From Streptomyces sp. B21-083 (GTDB lineage Bacteria; Actinomycetota; Actinomycetes; Streptomycetales; Streptomycetaceae): DNA of 64,000 nucleotides. Below the pieces are notes generated by a model. The model was given only the letters and a program-made list of their open reading frames with translations, was not told the origin of the DNA and did not search any database. The stretch covers positions 62,001 through 126,000 of the forward strand of contig NZ_JARUND010000002.1 of the NCBI RefSeq assembly GCF_036898825.1, in the 5' to 3' direction. Position 1 is the stretch's first letter, and each line of letters opens with the position of its first letter. Both the position numbers and the translations under genes were made by a program. Below, one piece after another: positions 10,142 through 48,900 of the stretch.

Positions 10142-10148
10142 CTCTCCT
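10142..10148 (-). promoter_or_regulatory. Ribosome binding site of the terminal PKS
   Basis: AGGAGAG ends just before the ATG at 10139, within the 36-base gap to the upstream PKS gene. It lies downstream of the alternative GTG at 10151, so it favours the ATG. Confidence 0.6.
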
Positions 10149-10175
10149 CACATCCCGTTCCGGGCCGGTACGCGG

Positions 10176-25040
<14,865 letters not shown>

Positions 25041-25046
25041 TGGGCA

Positions 25047-25051
25047 TCCTC
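25047..25051 (-). promoter_or_regulatory. Ribosome binding site of the modules 10-12 PKS
   Basis: GAGGA lies six bases before the GTG at 25040, in the 49-base gap after the stop of the upstream PKS. It decides the start in a frame that stays open far upstream. Confidence 0.6.
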
Positions 25052-25089
25052 GTCTTCTCCTGGAAACGGCCGTACGTGGATCCGGGGCG

Positions 25090-36876
<11,787 letters not shown>

Positions 36877-36957
36877 TGTGCACCGTCACCTTCGGGGCCT
36901 TCGAGCGGGCGGGCTCGGGCGTGGGGAGTCGCCGGGTCGCGGATGTGGGCGTGGGGT

Positions 36958-39900
36958 TCACGACATGCCGAGTTCGTTGTCGATGAACTCGAAGAGCTCG
37001 TCGTCGCTGGCCGTGTCCATCCGCTCCTCCAGTCGGTCCTCGACCGCGTCACCCGTTCCCGGGCGCAGCCTGCCGATCAGTTCCTGGAGCCGGTTGATCA
37101 GCTCCGGTGCGGCCGTGCCGCTGTCCAGGGCGCCTTCGAGCAGGCCGAGTTCGGCCAGGCCGGCCGTGTCGACGGGGTCGGGGCCGGTGCCGTCGGGGGC
37201 GAGTTCGAGGAGCAGTTGGCGGGCGATGGCTCCGGAGGTGGGGTGGTCGAACAGCAGGGTGGCGGGCAACCGCAGGCCGGTGGCGGCGCCGATCCGGTTG
37301 CGCAGTTCGACGGCGGTGAGCGAGTCGAAGCCGAGTTCCAGCAGCCCGCGTTCGGCGTCGACCGAGGCGGGGCCGGGGAAGCCGAGCACGATGGCGGCGT
37401 GCCCGCGCACCAGGTCGAGCAGGGTGCGTGTCCGCCGGTGCTCGGGCTGTCCGGCCAGGGTGCGCCTGAGCGTGTCGGCCGCGTCCGGTGCCGCTTCGCC
37501 CGCCGCCGCGCTACGGCGCGCGGGCGGGCGTACGAGGCCGCGCAGCAGGGCGGGGACGCCACCGTCGCCGCTCTGGGCGGCCAGGGCGGTGGTGTCGAGC
37601 CGCAGGGGCAGCACGACGGGCTCACCGGTGGCGGTCGCCGTGTCGAACAGGGCGGCGCCCTCGGCCGGGGAGAAGGCGATGATGCCGCCCCGGGCGATGC
37701 GCCGGAAGTCGGCCTCGTCGAGGCCTCCGCTCATACCGCCCTTGTTGGCCCACAGTCCCCAGGCCAGCGACGCGGCGGGCAGGCCGAGCGTCCGGCGGTG
37801 GTGGGCCAGCGCGTCCAGGAAGGAGTTGGCCGCCGCGTAGTTGCCCTGGCCCATGCCGCCGAAGATGCCGGCGATGGAGGAGAACACGACGAACGCGGAC
37901 AGGTTCATGCCCTCGGTCAGTTCGTGGAGGTTCCAGGCCGCGTCGACCTTGGGCCGCAGGGCCGTGTCCAGTTGTACCGGCGTCATCGCGTCCACGACCC
38001 CGTCCGCGATCGTTCCGGCGGCGTGCACCACGGCGGTCAGCGGCTGCTCGTCGGGCAGTGAGCCGAGCAGCCGGGCCAGCGCGTCCCGGTCGGCGGCGTC
38101 GCAGGCCACGATCTCCGCGTGGGCGCCCAGTGCGGCGAGGTCGACCACCAGGTCGGCGGCGCCCTCGGCGGCGGGCCCCCGGCGGCTGGTGAGCAGCAGG
38201 CGCTTCACGCCGTGTACGGCTGCCAGGTGCCGGGCGAGTACGGAGCCGATGGCGCCGGTACCGCCGGTGATCAGGACCGTGCCGGGGCGCGCCCAGTCGG
38301 GTGTCTCCGGCTGCTCGGCGGCGGGTACGCGGGCCAGCCGGGTGATGTGCGCCCGGCCCTCGCGCAGCGCGAGTTGGGGTTCGCCACTGGCGACGGCGGC
38401 GACGAGACCGTCCTGTGAGGTGTCGTCGAGGTCGGCCAGGACGAAGCGGCCCGGGTTCTCGGTCTGCGCCGACCGCACCAGCCCCCACACGGCAGCGTGG
38501 GTCAGGTCCGGCGCGTCGCCGTCGGCGGTCACCGATACCCCGCCCCGGGTGACGAGTACCAGCTTGGCGTCGGCGAACGTGTCGTCGGCCAGCCAGTCCC
38601 GTACGAGGGCGAGCGTGCGGCCGGTGACGTGCCGTACGGCGTCGGCCTGCCCCAGTCCGACCGGGGCGGCGGGGACGTGGGCGAGGACGATCGCGGGCGG
38701 GGTGATGTCCCCGGGTCCTCCTGCGCCCCCGGCTCCCTCCGCTCCCCCGGCGACCGCGCGGGACAGCGCTTCGAGGTCGGGGGCGGAGCGGGTGATGCCG
38801 TGGGCCGCCCAGTCGGCTGCCTCGGCGCCGATGACGGCCCACCCGTCCGGGGTGGCGGCGGCCGGCCGGGGCAGTGTGGGCCACTCGACGCGGAACAGGT
38901 CGTCGTGGTGGGCGGTCCTGGCGGCCCGTACCTGGTCGGGGTTGACGGGGCGGAGCACCAGGGACCGGATCGAGGCGACCGGTTGGCCGGTGGTGTCGGT
39001 GGCGCGCACCGATACGGCCTTGTTGCCCGCGGGCGTCAGCCGGATGCGCAGGGCGCGGGCGCCGGAGGCGTGCAGCCGTACACCGTTCCAGGAGAACGGC
39101 AGCCACCCTTGGGTGGTGCCTTCGAGGACGCCGAAGATCAGCGAGTGGAGGGCACTGTCGAGGAGCGCGGGGTGCAACCCGAACTTCGCGGCCTCGGCCT
39201 GCTGTTCGGACGGCAGGCCCGCCTCCGCGTACACCTCGTCGCCGAGCCGCCACACCTCGCGCAGTCCCTGGAAGACGGGCCCGTAGCCGAAGCCGCCCTC
39301 GGCGAACCGCTCGTACAGCCCGTCCAGTTCCACGGGCTCCGCTCCGGGCGGCGGCCAGGTCATGGACTCGGCCGGTTCGGTCTCCTCGGCGGTGGGGAGG
39401 AGCAGGCCCCGGGCGTGGCACGTCCACGCCGCGTCGTCCGTGTCCCCGGGCCGGGTGTGGACGCTGAGCGGGCGGGCGCCGGTGGCGTCCGGGGCGCCGA
39501 CTGACAGCTGCAGCACCACGGCGCCCCGTGCGGGGATCACCAGCGGGGCCTCCAGGGTGAGTTCCTCGACCTGGCCGCAGCCGACCTGGTCGCCCGCCCG
39601 GACCGCCAGTTCCAGCAGGGCGGTGGCGGGGAGCAGGGCGGTGCCGAAGACGCCGTGGTCGGCCAGCCACGGGTGGGTGCGTACGGAGAGCCTGCTGGTG
39701 AACAGGACTCCGTCGGTGTCGGCGAGCGGGACGGCGGCGCCGAGCAGCGGGTGGTCGGCCGGGAGGATCCCGGCGGCGGCCATACCGCCGGCCGCTGCCG
39801 TCGCCTCCAGCCAGTAGCGCTCGCGCTGGAAGGCGTAGGTGGGCAGTTCGACCTGCCGGACCGTGCCGGTGGCCGTGCCGGCGACAGCGGCTTCCACGAC

Positions 39901-42900
39901 CGTGGGCCAGTCCACGGCCGTGCCCCGGACGTACAGGTGGGCGAGGGCGTCGGTGACGGCTCGGGTCTCGGTGCGGTCCTTGCGCAGCAGCGGCACCAGC
40001 TCACCCGCGGTCGCCTGGTCCTTGAACTCGGACGGGTCGTCGTTGGCGAGGCAGTCGCGTCCCATGGCGGTCAGTGAGCCGTCGGGGCCGAGTTCGAGGT
40101 AGGTCACGGCGCCTTCGGCGGCGAGGCGCCGCATGCCGTCGTGGAAGCGGACGGCCTCCCGGACGTGCCGCACCCAGTACTCGGGCGAGGCCAGCTGCTC
40201 GGGGGTGGCCAGTTCGCCGGTGACGTCGGAGACCAGCGGGATGCGCGGCGCCCGGAAGTCCAGGCTCTCTGCGGTCCGCCGGAACTCGTCGAGCATGGCG
40301 TCCATGTGCGGCGAGTGGAACGCGTGGCTGACGGTGAGCCGGCGGGCTTTGCCGCCACGGTCGCGCCACTGTTCGGCGATGTCGAGGACGGCGTCCTCGT
40401 CGCCGGAGACGACCACGGAGGCCGGACCGTTGACGGCGGCCACCGCGACGCGGCCCTCATAGGGGGCCAGCAGCGCCTCGACATCGGCCTCGGACGCGGT
40501 CAGCGCGACCATGGCACCACCCTCGGGCAGTGCCTGCATCAGCCGGCCCCGGGCCGCGACCAGTACGGCGGCGTCGGGCGCCGACAGCACCCCGGCCACA
40601 TGGGCGGCCGCCAGTTCGCCGATCGAGTGCCCGAGCAGCAGGTCCGGCACGACGCCCCAGTGCTCGACGAGCCGGAACAGGGCGACCTCGACCGCGAAGA
40701 GCGCCGGCTGCGTGTACTCCGTACTGTCCAGCAGAGCCGCCGCCTCCGAACCGGCCGGGGCGAAGACCACCTCGCGCAGCGGCCGGTCCAGCAGCGGGTC
40801 CAGCTCGGCGCAGATCTCGTCGAAGGCGTCCGCGAAGACGGGGTGCAGGGCATAGAGTTCGGCGCCCATTCCGGCGCGCTGGCTGCCCTGTCCGGCGAAG
40901 AGGAACGCGGTCTTGCCCGCCACGGCCGTGCCCTGGGTGACGCCGGGTGCGTCGCCGGCGGTGGCGAGGGCTTTCAGGCCGCCGATCAGCGCCTCGCGGC
41001 TGTCGCCCACGACGGCGCCCCGGTACTCGAAGGTGCCGCGGCCGGTGGCCAGTGTGTGCGCGATGTCGGCCGGGCGCAGGCCGGGACGGGCGTCGGCGTG
41101 TTCCAGCAGCCGCTGGGCCTGGGCCTTGAGGGCGGTCCGGCTGCGGGCCGACAGCAGCCACGGCAGGACAACCCCGTCACCGTCGTCGCCAGCACCGGCC
41201 TCGTCGGCGCTCGACGGCTCCGCCACGCCGTCCGGCACGTACTCGTCCGGCACGTGTTCCAGGATCGTGTGCGCGTTGGTGCCGCTGACGCCGAAGGACG
41301 AGATCCCGGCCCGGCGCGGACGGCCGTTGTCCGGCCACGGGGTGTCCTCGGTGAGCAGTGACACAGCGCCCGCCGACCAGTCGACGAAGGGGGTCGGCGC
41401 GTCGACGTGCAGGGTCCGCGGCAGGACCCCGTGCCGCATGGCCAGCACCATTTTCTGCAGGCCCGCGATACCGGCGGCGGCCTGGGCGTGTCCCATGTTG
41501 GACTTGAGGGAGCCGAGCAGCAGCGGCCGGTCGGCGGGCCGGTCCTGGCCGTACGTCGCCAGCAGGGCCTGTGCCTCGATCGGGTCGCCGAGCCGTGTGC
41601 CCGTACCGTGTGCCTCCACCGCGTCGACGTCGGCGCTGCCGAGCCCCGCCGAGGCGAGGGCCTGGCGGATGACGCGCTGTTGGGAGGGGCCGTTGGGGGC
41701 GGTGAGCCCGTTGCTCGCGCCGTCCTGGTTGACCGCGGAGCCTCGGACCAGGGCGAGCACGGGGTGGCCGTTGCGCCGTGCGTCGGAGAGCCGCTCCAGT
41801 ACGACCATGCCCGCGCCTTCGGCCCAGGCGGTGCCGTCGGCGGCGGCGGCGAAGGGCTTGCAGCGGCCGTCGGCGGCGAGGCCGCGCTGCCTGCTGAACT
41901 CGATGAACGCGCCGGGGGTGGACATCACCGTGACACCGCCGGCCAGCGCGAGCGTGCACTCGCTGGAGCGCAGCGCTTGGGCCGCGAGGTGCACGGCGAC
42001 GAGCGAGGACGAGCAGGCCGTGTCGACGGTGACCGCCGGGCCCTCCAGGCCGAAGGTGTAGGAGATCCGGCCCGAGGCGACGCTGCCCGCGCTGCCGATG
42101 CCGAGGTAGCCCTCGGTCTCCTCGGTGGGCTGCTGGACGCGGGAGCCGTAGTCGCGGTAGCTGGAGCCGACGAAGACCCCGGCCCGGCTGCCCTTCAGCG
42201 ACGCCGGGTCGATACCGGCCCGTTCGAACGCCTCCCAGGAGATCTCGAGGAGCAGCCGCTGCTGCGGGTCGATCGCCAGCGCCTCACGCGGGGAGATACC
42301 GAAGAACGCCGGGTCGAAGTGGTCCGCGTCGTGCAGGAACCCGCCCTCGCGGGCGTACGTCCGGCCGATCTTGTCCGGGTCGGGGTCGTACAGCTCGTCG
42401 AGGTCCCAGCCACGGCCGGTTGGGAACTCTGTGATGGCGTCGGAGCCCGACGTCACCAGCCGCCACAGTTCCTCCGGGGTCGTGACACCGCCGGGGTAGC
42501 GGCAGCTCATCGCGACGACGGCGATGGCATCGTCGTCGACAGGCGCGGCAGGGTCGGCCGGTGAGCCGGACACCGCCGGTACCGAGGCCGGTGCCAATGT
42601 CGTGCCGCCCAGTTCGGACCGTACGTGGTCCACCAGGGCGGTGACGGTGGGGTGGTCGAAGACCAGGGTCACCGACAGGCGGAGTCCGGTGACCTCGGAG
42701 AGGCGGTTGCGCAGGTCGACGGCGGTGAGCGAGTCGAAGCCGAGGTCCTTGAAGACCCGGTCGGGGTCGATGCCGGCGGGGTCCGCGTAGCCGAGGACGG
42801 AGGCGACCTCGGTGCGGACCAGACGGGTCAGTTCCTCCTGCCGCTCCTGCGCGGGCAGGGCCGCGAGGCGTCCGGCGAGGGAGTCCCCCTCCGTGTCCTG

Positions 42901-45900
42901 TCGGTCGGCTCCGGCGGCGGCCAGGATGTCGCGGGCCTCGGGCAGGTCGCGCAGGATCGCGCTGGGCCGCAGCGCGGTGTAGGCGGGCGCGAAGCGGCCC
43001 CAGGCGAAGTCGCAGAGCACCAGCCTGCTCTCGGCCCGGTCGAGGGCCTGTTCGAGGGCGGTGACGGCCAGTTCGCAGTCCATCGGCGGGAGGCCGTTGC
43101 GTACGAGGCGTTCGCGGGCGGAGTCGGCGGCGCTGTCGCCCGCCCACAGGCCCCAGGCCACGGCGGTGGCCGGCAGGCCGAGTGAGCGTCGCTGCTCGGC
43201 GAGGGCGTCGAGGAAGGCGTTGGCGGCGGCGTAGCTGCCCTGTCCGGTGCCGCCGAGGGTGCCGGCGAGCGAGGAGAACAGGACGAACGCGGTCAGGTCC
43301 AGGTCGCGGGTGAGGGTGTCCAGGTTGCGGGCGGCGTCCATCTTGGGGCGCAGGACGGCGGCGGCCCGTTCGGGGGTGAGGGTGTCGAGGACGCCGTCGT
43401 CCAGGACACCGGCGGCGTGCACGACGGCGCGCAGGGGCCGGTCCTCGGGGATGCCGGCGAGCAGGGCGGCGAGCGCGTCCGGGTCGGCGGCGTCACAGGC
43501 GGCGACCTGTGCCTCGGCGCCGAGGCCGGCGAGTTCGGTGACGAGTTCGGCGGCGCCGGGTGTGCCGGGTCCGCGGCGGCCGGTGAGCAGCAGGTGCCGG
43601 GCGCCGGAGCGGGCGAGCCGCCGGGCGACATGGGCGCCGAGGGCGCCGGTGCCGCCGGTGATCAGTACGGTTCCGTCGGGTTTCCAGCCGCCCTGGGTCG
43701 TCGCCTCGACGGGCAGGGCCCGGACGAGCCTGCGGCCGTAGACGCCCGAGGGCCGGACGGCGATCTGGTCCTCGCCGTCGAGGCCGGCCAGTACGGCCAC
43801 GAGTCGGCTGCCGGCTCGGTCGTCCAGGTCGGCGGGCAGGTCGATCAGTCCGGCCCAGCGTTCCGGGTACTCGACGCCTGCCACGGCGCCGAGTCCCCAC
43901 AGGGTCGCCTGGGCCGGGGCGGTGAGGGCGTCGGAGCGTCCGACGGACACCGCGCCGCTGGTGGCGGACCACAGCGGGGCGTTGATCCCGGCGTCGCCGA
44001 GCGCCTGCAGCAGGGTGGTGGTGAGGGCGAGTCCGGTCGGCAGCGCGGAGCCGTCGGTGTACGGGTCCTCGGCGAGGGCGAGGAGCGAGAGCACGCCGCC
44101 GTCCGGGGCGGTCAGGGCGCCCAGCCGGGCGGCGAGTGCGGCCCGGTCGGCGTCGGCGGCGGCGACCTCGACGGGTACGGCCGAGGCGCCGTGCCGCTCA
44201 AGTGCCCGTAGCGCGCCCGTCACCAACGGGTCGGTGGCCGCGCCGGCCGGTACGACGACCCACCAGGTGCCGGTGAGGGCGGGTGTGCCGGGGGCGAGGT
44301 GCAGGGCCTTGAAGGTGACGCGGTAGCGCCAGCCGTCGATGGTGCCGCGTCCTCGGCGTCCGCGCTGCCAGTCGGCGAGTGCGGGGAGCACACCGCCCAG
44401 GGAGGCGCGGGCGGTCTCGTCCTCGTCCGGAAGGTTCAGGGCGGTGGCGACGGTGCCGAGGTCGCCGCGCTCGACGGCGTCCCAGAAGGCGGTGTCGGCC
44501 GGCTGCGTACCGCCCTGCGCTATGGCTCCCTCGGGCTGCGTGGCGGTGGGCTCCAGCCAGTACCGCTGCCGCTGGAAGGCGTAGGTGGGCAGTTCGACGG
44601 GTCGGGCGCCGGTCCCCGCGAACACGGCACGCCAGTCCACCGGGACGCCGTGGACGTGCGGCGCCGCCAGGGCGGTCAGGAAACGGTCGGGGCCGCCGTC
44701 GTCGGTGTGCAGGGTGCCGGTGACGCGTCCGGCGATGTCGGCGGCCTCCAGGCTGCGCTCGATCCAGACGGTCAGCACCGGATGCGGGCTGGCCTCGACG
44801 AAGGTGTCGTGGCCGGCGTCGATCAGCGCGGCGACGGTCTTGTGGAACTCCACGGGCTCGCGGAGGTTGCGGTACCAGTACTCGGCGTCCAGGGCCGTGG
44901 TGTCCAGGGCGTCCCCGGTGACGGTGGAGTAGAAGGCGATCCCGGAGCGGCGCGGTGCGACCCCGGCGAGCGCGTCGAGCAACTCCTGGCGCAACTCGTC
45001 CACCTGGGGCGAATGCCCGGCGAAGGTCACGCCCGGGATCATCCACCGCATCACGCCGTCCTCGGACAGCCGCTCGCCGAACTCCTCCAGTGCCTCCGGG
45101 TTGCCGGAGACGGTGACGGAGGAGGGGCCGTTGACGGCGGCCACGGACAGCTTCTCGCCCCAGGGCGTGAGCCGTTCGCGTACGTCCGTGTCGGGGAGGG
45201 CGACGAAGAGCATCGCGCCCCGGCCGACCAGTGCGGTCAGGATCCGGCTGCGCAGGGCGACGACCTTGGCCCCGTCCTCCAGCGACAGAGCCCCGGCGAC
45301 CACGGCGGCGGCGATCTCGCCCTGGCTGTGTCCCACGACGGCCGACGGCTCGACACCGTACGACCGCCACAGCGCGGCCAGCGACACCATCACGGAGAAC
45401 AGCACCGGCTGGACCACATCCACCCGGTCGATCGACGGCGCGTCCGGCTCGTCGCGCAGCACAGCGGTCAACGACCAGTCCACATAAGGCGACAGCGCAC
45501 GCTCACACTCCGCGATCCGCTCCGCGAACACGGGAGCGGAGTCCAGCAGCCCCACCGCCATACCCACCCACTGCGAACCCTGACCCGGGAAGACGAAGAC
45601 GGTACGGCCGGGGGTGGTCGCGGTGCCGCGCACCACGGCGGGGTCTTTCTGGCCGGCGGCGAGTGCCGCCAGACCGGTCAGCAGGGTGTCACGGTCGGTG
45701 CCGACGACGACGGCACGGTGCTCGAAGGGGGCCCTGGTGGTGGCCAGGGTGTGGCCGACGTCGACGGGCCGCAGCTCCGGACGCTCCGTCAGCCGGGCGT
45801 GCAGGCGCGCTGCCTGCTCACGCAGCGCTTCCGGGGTACGGGCGGAGAGCGGCCACGGAACGGCCGCCCCGAGCGTGCTCCCCTCGGGTGCGCCGCCCCG

Positions 45901-48900
45901 CTCTTCGTCGTACGGCTCTTCGTCGTACGGCTGCTCCGGAGGCTGCTCGATGATCACGTGGGCGTTGGTGCCACTGAGCCCGAAGGACGACACACCGGCC
46001 CGGCGCGGATGGCCGTTGCGGGTCCACGGCCTGGGTTCCGTCAGGAGTTCGACAGCGCCCGCCGACCAGTCGACGTTGGGGGTCGGCTCCTCGGCGTGCA
46101 GGGTGCGGGGCAGTACCTCGTGGCGCATCGCCTGGACCATCTTGATGATTCCGGCGACACCCGCGGCGGCCTGGCTGTGCCCGATGTTGGACTTCAGCGA
46201 GCCGAGCAGCAGCGGCCGGTCCGCCGGACGGTCCTGGCCGTACGTCGCCAGCAGCGCCTGCGCCTCGATCGGATCCCCGAGCCGGGTCCCCGTACCGTGC
46301 GCCTCCACGACGTCCACCTCGGCCGGGGGCACGCCCGCGCCGGCGAGCGCGCTGCGGATGACCCGCTGCTGCGCCAGGCCGCTGGGTGCGGTCAGCCCGT
46401 TGCTGGCGCCGTCCTGGTTGACCGCCGAGCCCCGGACGAGGGCCAGCACGGGGTGGCCGTTGCGGCGGGCGTCCGAAAGCCGCTCAAGCAGGAGCAGTCC
46501 GATGCCCTCGGCCATGCCGAAGCCGTCGGCGCTGGCGGCGAAGGACTTGCAGCGGCCGTCGGCGGCCAGTCCGCGCTGTCTGCTGAAGCCGGTGAAGGAC
46601 AGCGGGGTGCCCATCACGGTCGCCCCGCCGGCGAACGCGAGTGTGCACTCGCCGGAGCGCAGTGCCTGGGCCGCCAGGTGGACGGCGACCAGGGAGGACG
46701 AGCAGGCCGTGTCGACGGTGACGGCCGGACCTTCGAGGCCGAGGGTGTAGGCGATACGACCGGACAGGATGCTGGTGGAGATGCCGGCGATGAGATGGCC
46801 CTCCACCTCCTCGGGTACGTCGCTCAGGCCGCCGTAGCCCTGGTAGGCGGCGCCGGCGAACACGCCGACCTGGCCGCCGCGCAGGGAGGCGGGGTCGATG
46901 CCGGCCCGCTCCAGGGCCTCCCAGGAGGTCTCCAGGAGCAGCCGCTGCTGCGGGTCCATGGCCAGCGCCTCGCGCGGCGAGATACCGAAGAAGGCGGGGT
47001 CGAACTGCCCGGCGTCGTAGAGGAATCCGCCTTCGGCGCTGTAGGTGGTGCCGGGCCGGTCGGGATCGGTGTCGTACAGGCCGTCCAGGTCCCAGCCACG
47101 GTCGGCGGGCAGCCCCGAGATGACGTCCCGGCCCTCGGCGACGAGCCGCCAGAGGTCCTCCGGGCTCCGTACGTCACCGGGGTAGCGGCAGCTCATGGCG
47201 ACGATGGCGATCGGGTCGTCGGCGTCGGCGCGTACATGGGCGGGTACGGCCGGCAGGGCGGGGGCGGCGGTGTCGGGGCCGAGGAGTTCCTCGCGCAGAT
47301 GCCGGGCGAGCGCGGTGGCCGTGGCGTAGTCGAACAGGACGGTGAGCGGGAGGCGCAGGCCGGTGGCCGCGTTCAGCCGGTTGCGCATCTCCACGGCGGT
47401 CAGCGAGTCGAAGCCCAGCTCGCGGAAGGCCCGTTCGGGGGCGATGGCGTCGGCGGACCCGTGGCCCAGTACGCCGGCCGCGTGACCGCGTACGAGGTCG
47501 GTGAGCAGGCGGTCGCGGTCCGCCGGGGGCAGGTCCGCCATCCGGTCACGCAGCGAGGAGGCGGTCGCGTCGCCGGCCTCGCCGGGGGCGGTCTCCTCGG
47601 CGAGTGCGCGGCGGACCTCGGGCAGTTCGCCGATGAGCGGGCTGGGCCGGGCCGAGGTGAAGACGGGGGCGAAGCGGTCCCAGTCGACGGCGGTGACCAG
47701 GACGACGGTCTCGTCGTCGGTCAGGACCTGCTGGAGTCCGGTCAGCGCGACCTGGGGGGACATGAAGGGAATGCCCCGGCTGCGCAGCTGCTCCTCGACG
47801 AGGTTGGCCGCCATGCCCGCGCCGCCCTCGGGGTCCCAGATGCCCCATACGACGGAGGTGGCGGTGCGGCCCCGGGCGCGGCGCCGGTCGGCGAGTGCGT
47901 CGAGGTAGGCGTTGGCGGAGGCGTAGGCGCCGTGGTCGGCGCTGCCCCAGACGCCGGAGATGGAGGAGAACAGGACGAAGGAGTCCAGGTCGTCCCGGTC
48001 GAAGACGGCGTCGAGGTTCTCCGCGCCGGCGACCTTGGCGTAGAGGATGCCGGCGAACTCGTCGGGGTCGGTGTCGGTCAGCGGCACGAGCTGGCCGGTG
48101 CCGGCGGCGTGGATGACGGTCCTGATCCGGGAGCCGTCCTGTTCGAGCCCGGCGACCAGTTCGGCGAGCCGGTCCCGGTCGGCGACGTCGCAGGCGGCGA
48201 CGGTGACCCTGGTGCCGAGCGCGGTCAGCTCGGCGGCCAGGTCGGCCGCGCCGGGGGTGTCGGCGCCCCGGCGCCCGACCAGGACGAGGTGTTCGGCGCC
48301 GCCCTCGGCCAGCCGGCGTGCGAGGTGCGCGCCGACGCCGCCGGTCCCGCCGGTGACCAGGACGGTGCCGCGCGGCTGCCAGACGTCGGTGCCAGGGGTG
48401 GCGGGGGCCGCGCGGACCAGCCGCCTGCCGTATGTGCCGGAGGGGCGTACAGCGACTTGGTCCTCGCCGGCCCCGCCGGTCCGGCCGGCGAGGATGCCGC
48501 ACAGCCGGGCGGCGGCCCGTTCGTCCAGCGTGTCGGGCAGGTCGACGAGACCTCCCCAGCGCTGCGGGTGCTCCAGCGCGGCACACCGGCCCAGGCCCCA
48601 CACCAGGTGCTGTCCGGGGCTGGTCACGGCGTCGTCGCGGCCCGTCGTGACCGCTCCCCGGGTGGTGCACCAGAGGGGGACGGTGATCCCGCTGTCGCCC
48701 AGTGCCTGTACGAGGGTCAGGGTGAGCGCGGTACCGAGGGGCAGGTGGGGGTGGCGGGGGTGCGGGCGTTCGTCGAGGGCGACGAGGGAGAGGACGCCGG
48801 AGACCGGGCCGGGCTCGGCTGCCGCCGCTTCGGACAGACGTACGGTCAGTGCCGTCCGGTCGGTGTCGGCCTCGGTCAGGACCAGCGGTACGGGGACGGC

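Noticed and set aside
45481..45490. Possible TTA (bldA-dependent) codon, seen as TAA on the plus strand
   Set aside because: In the PKS frame it splits as CCT-TAT; the other TAA triplets I noticed in the minus-strand genes are likewise out of frame. This was a visual scan only.
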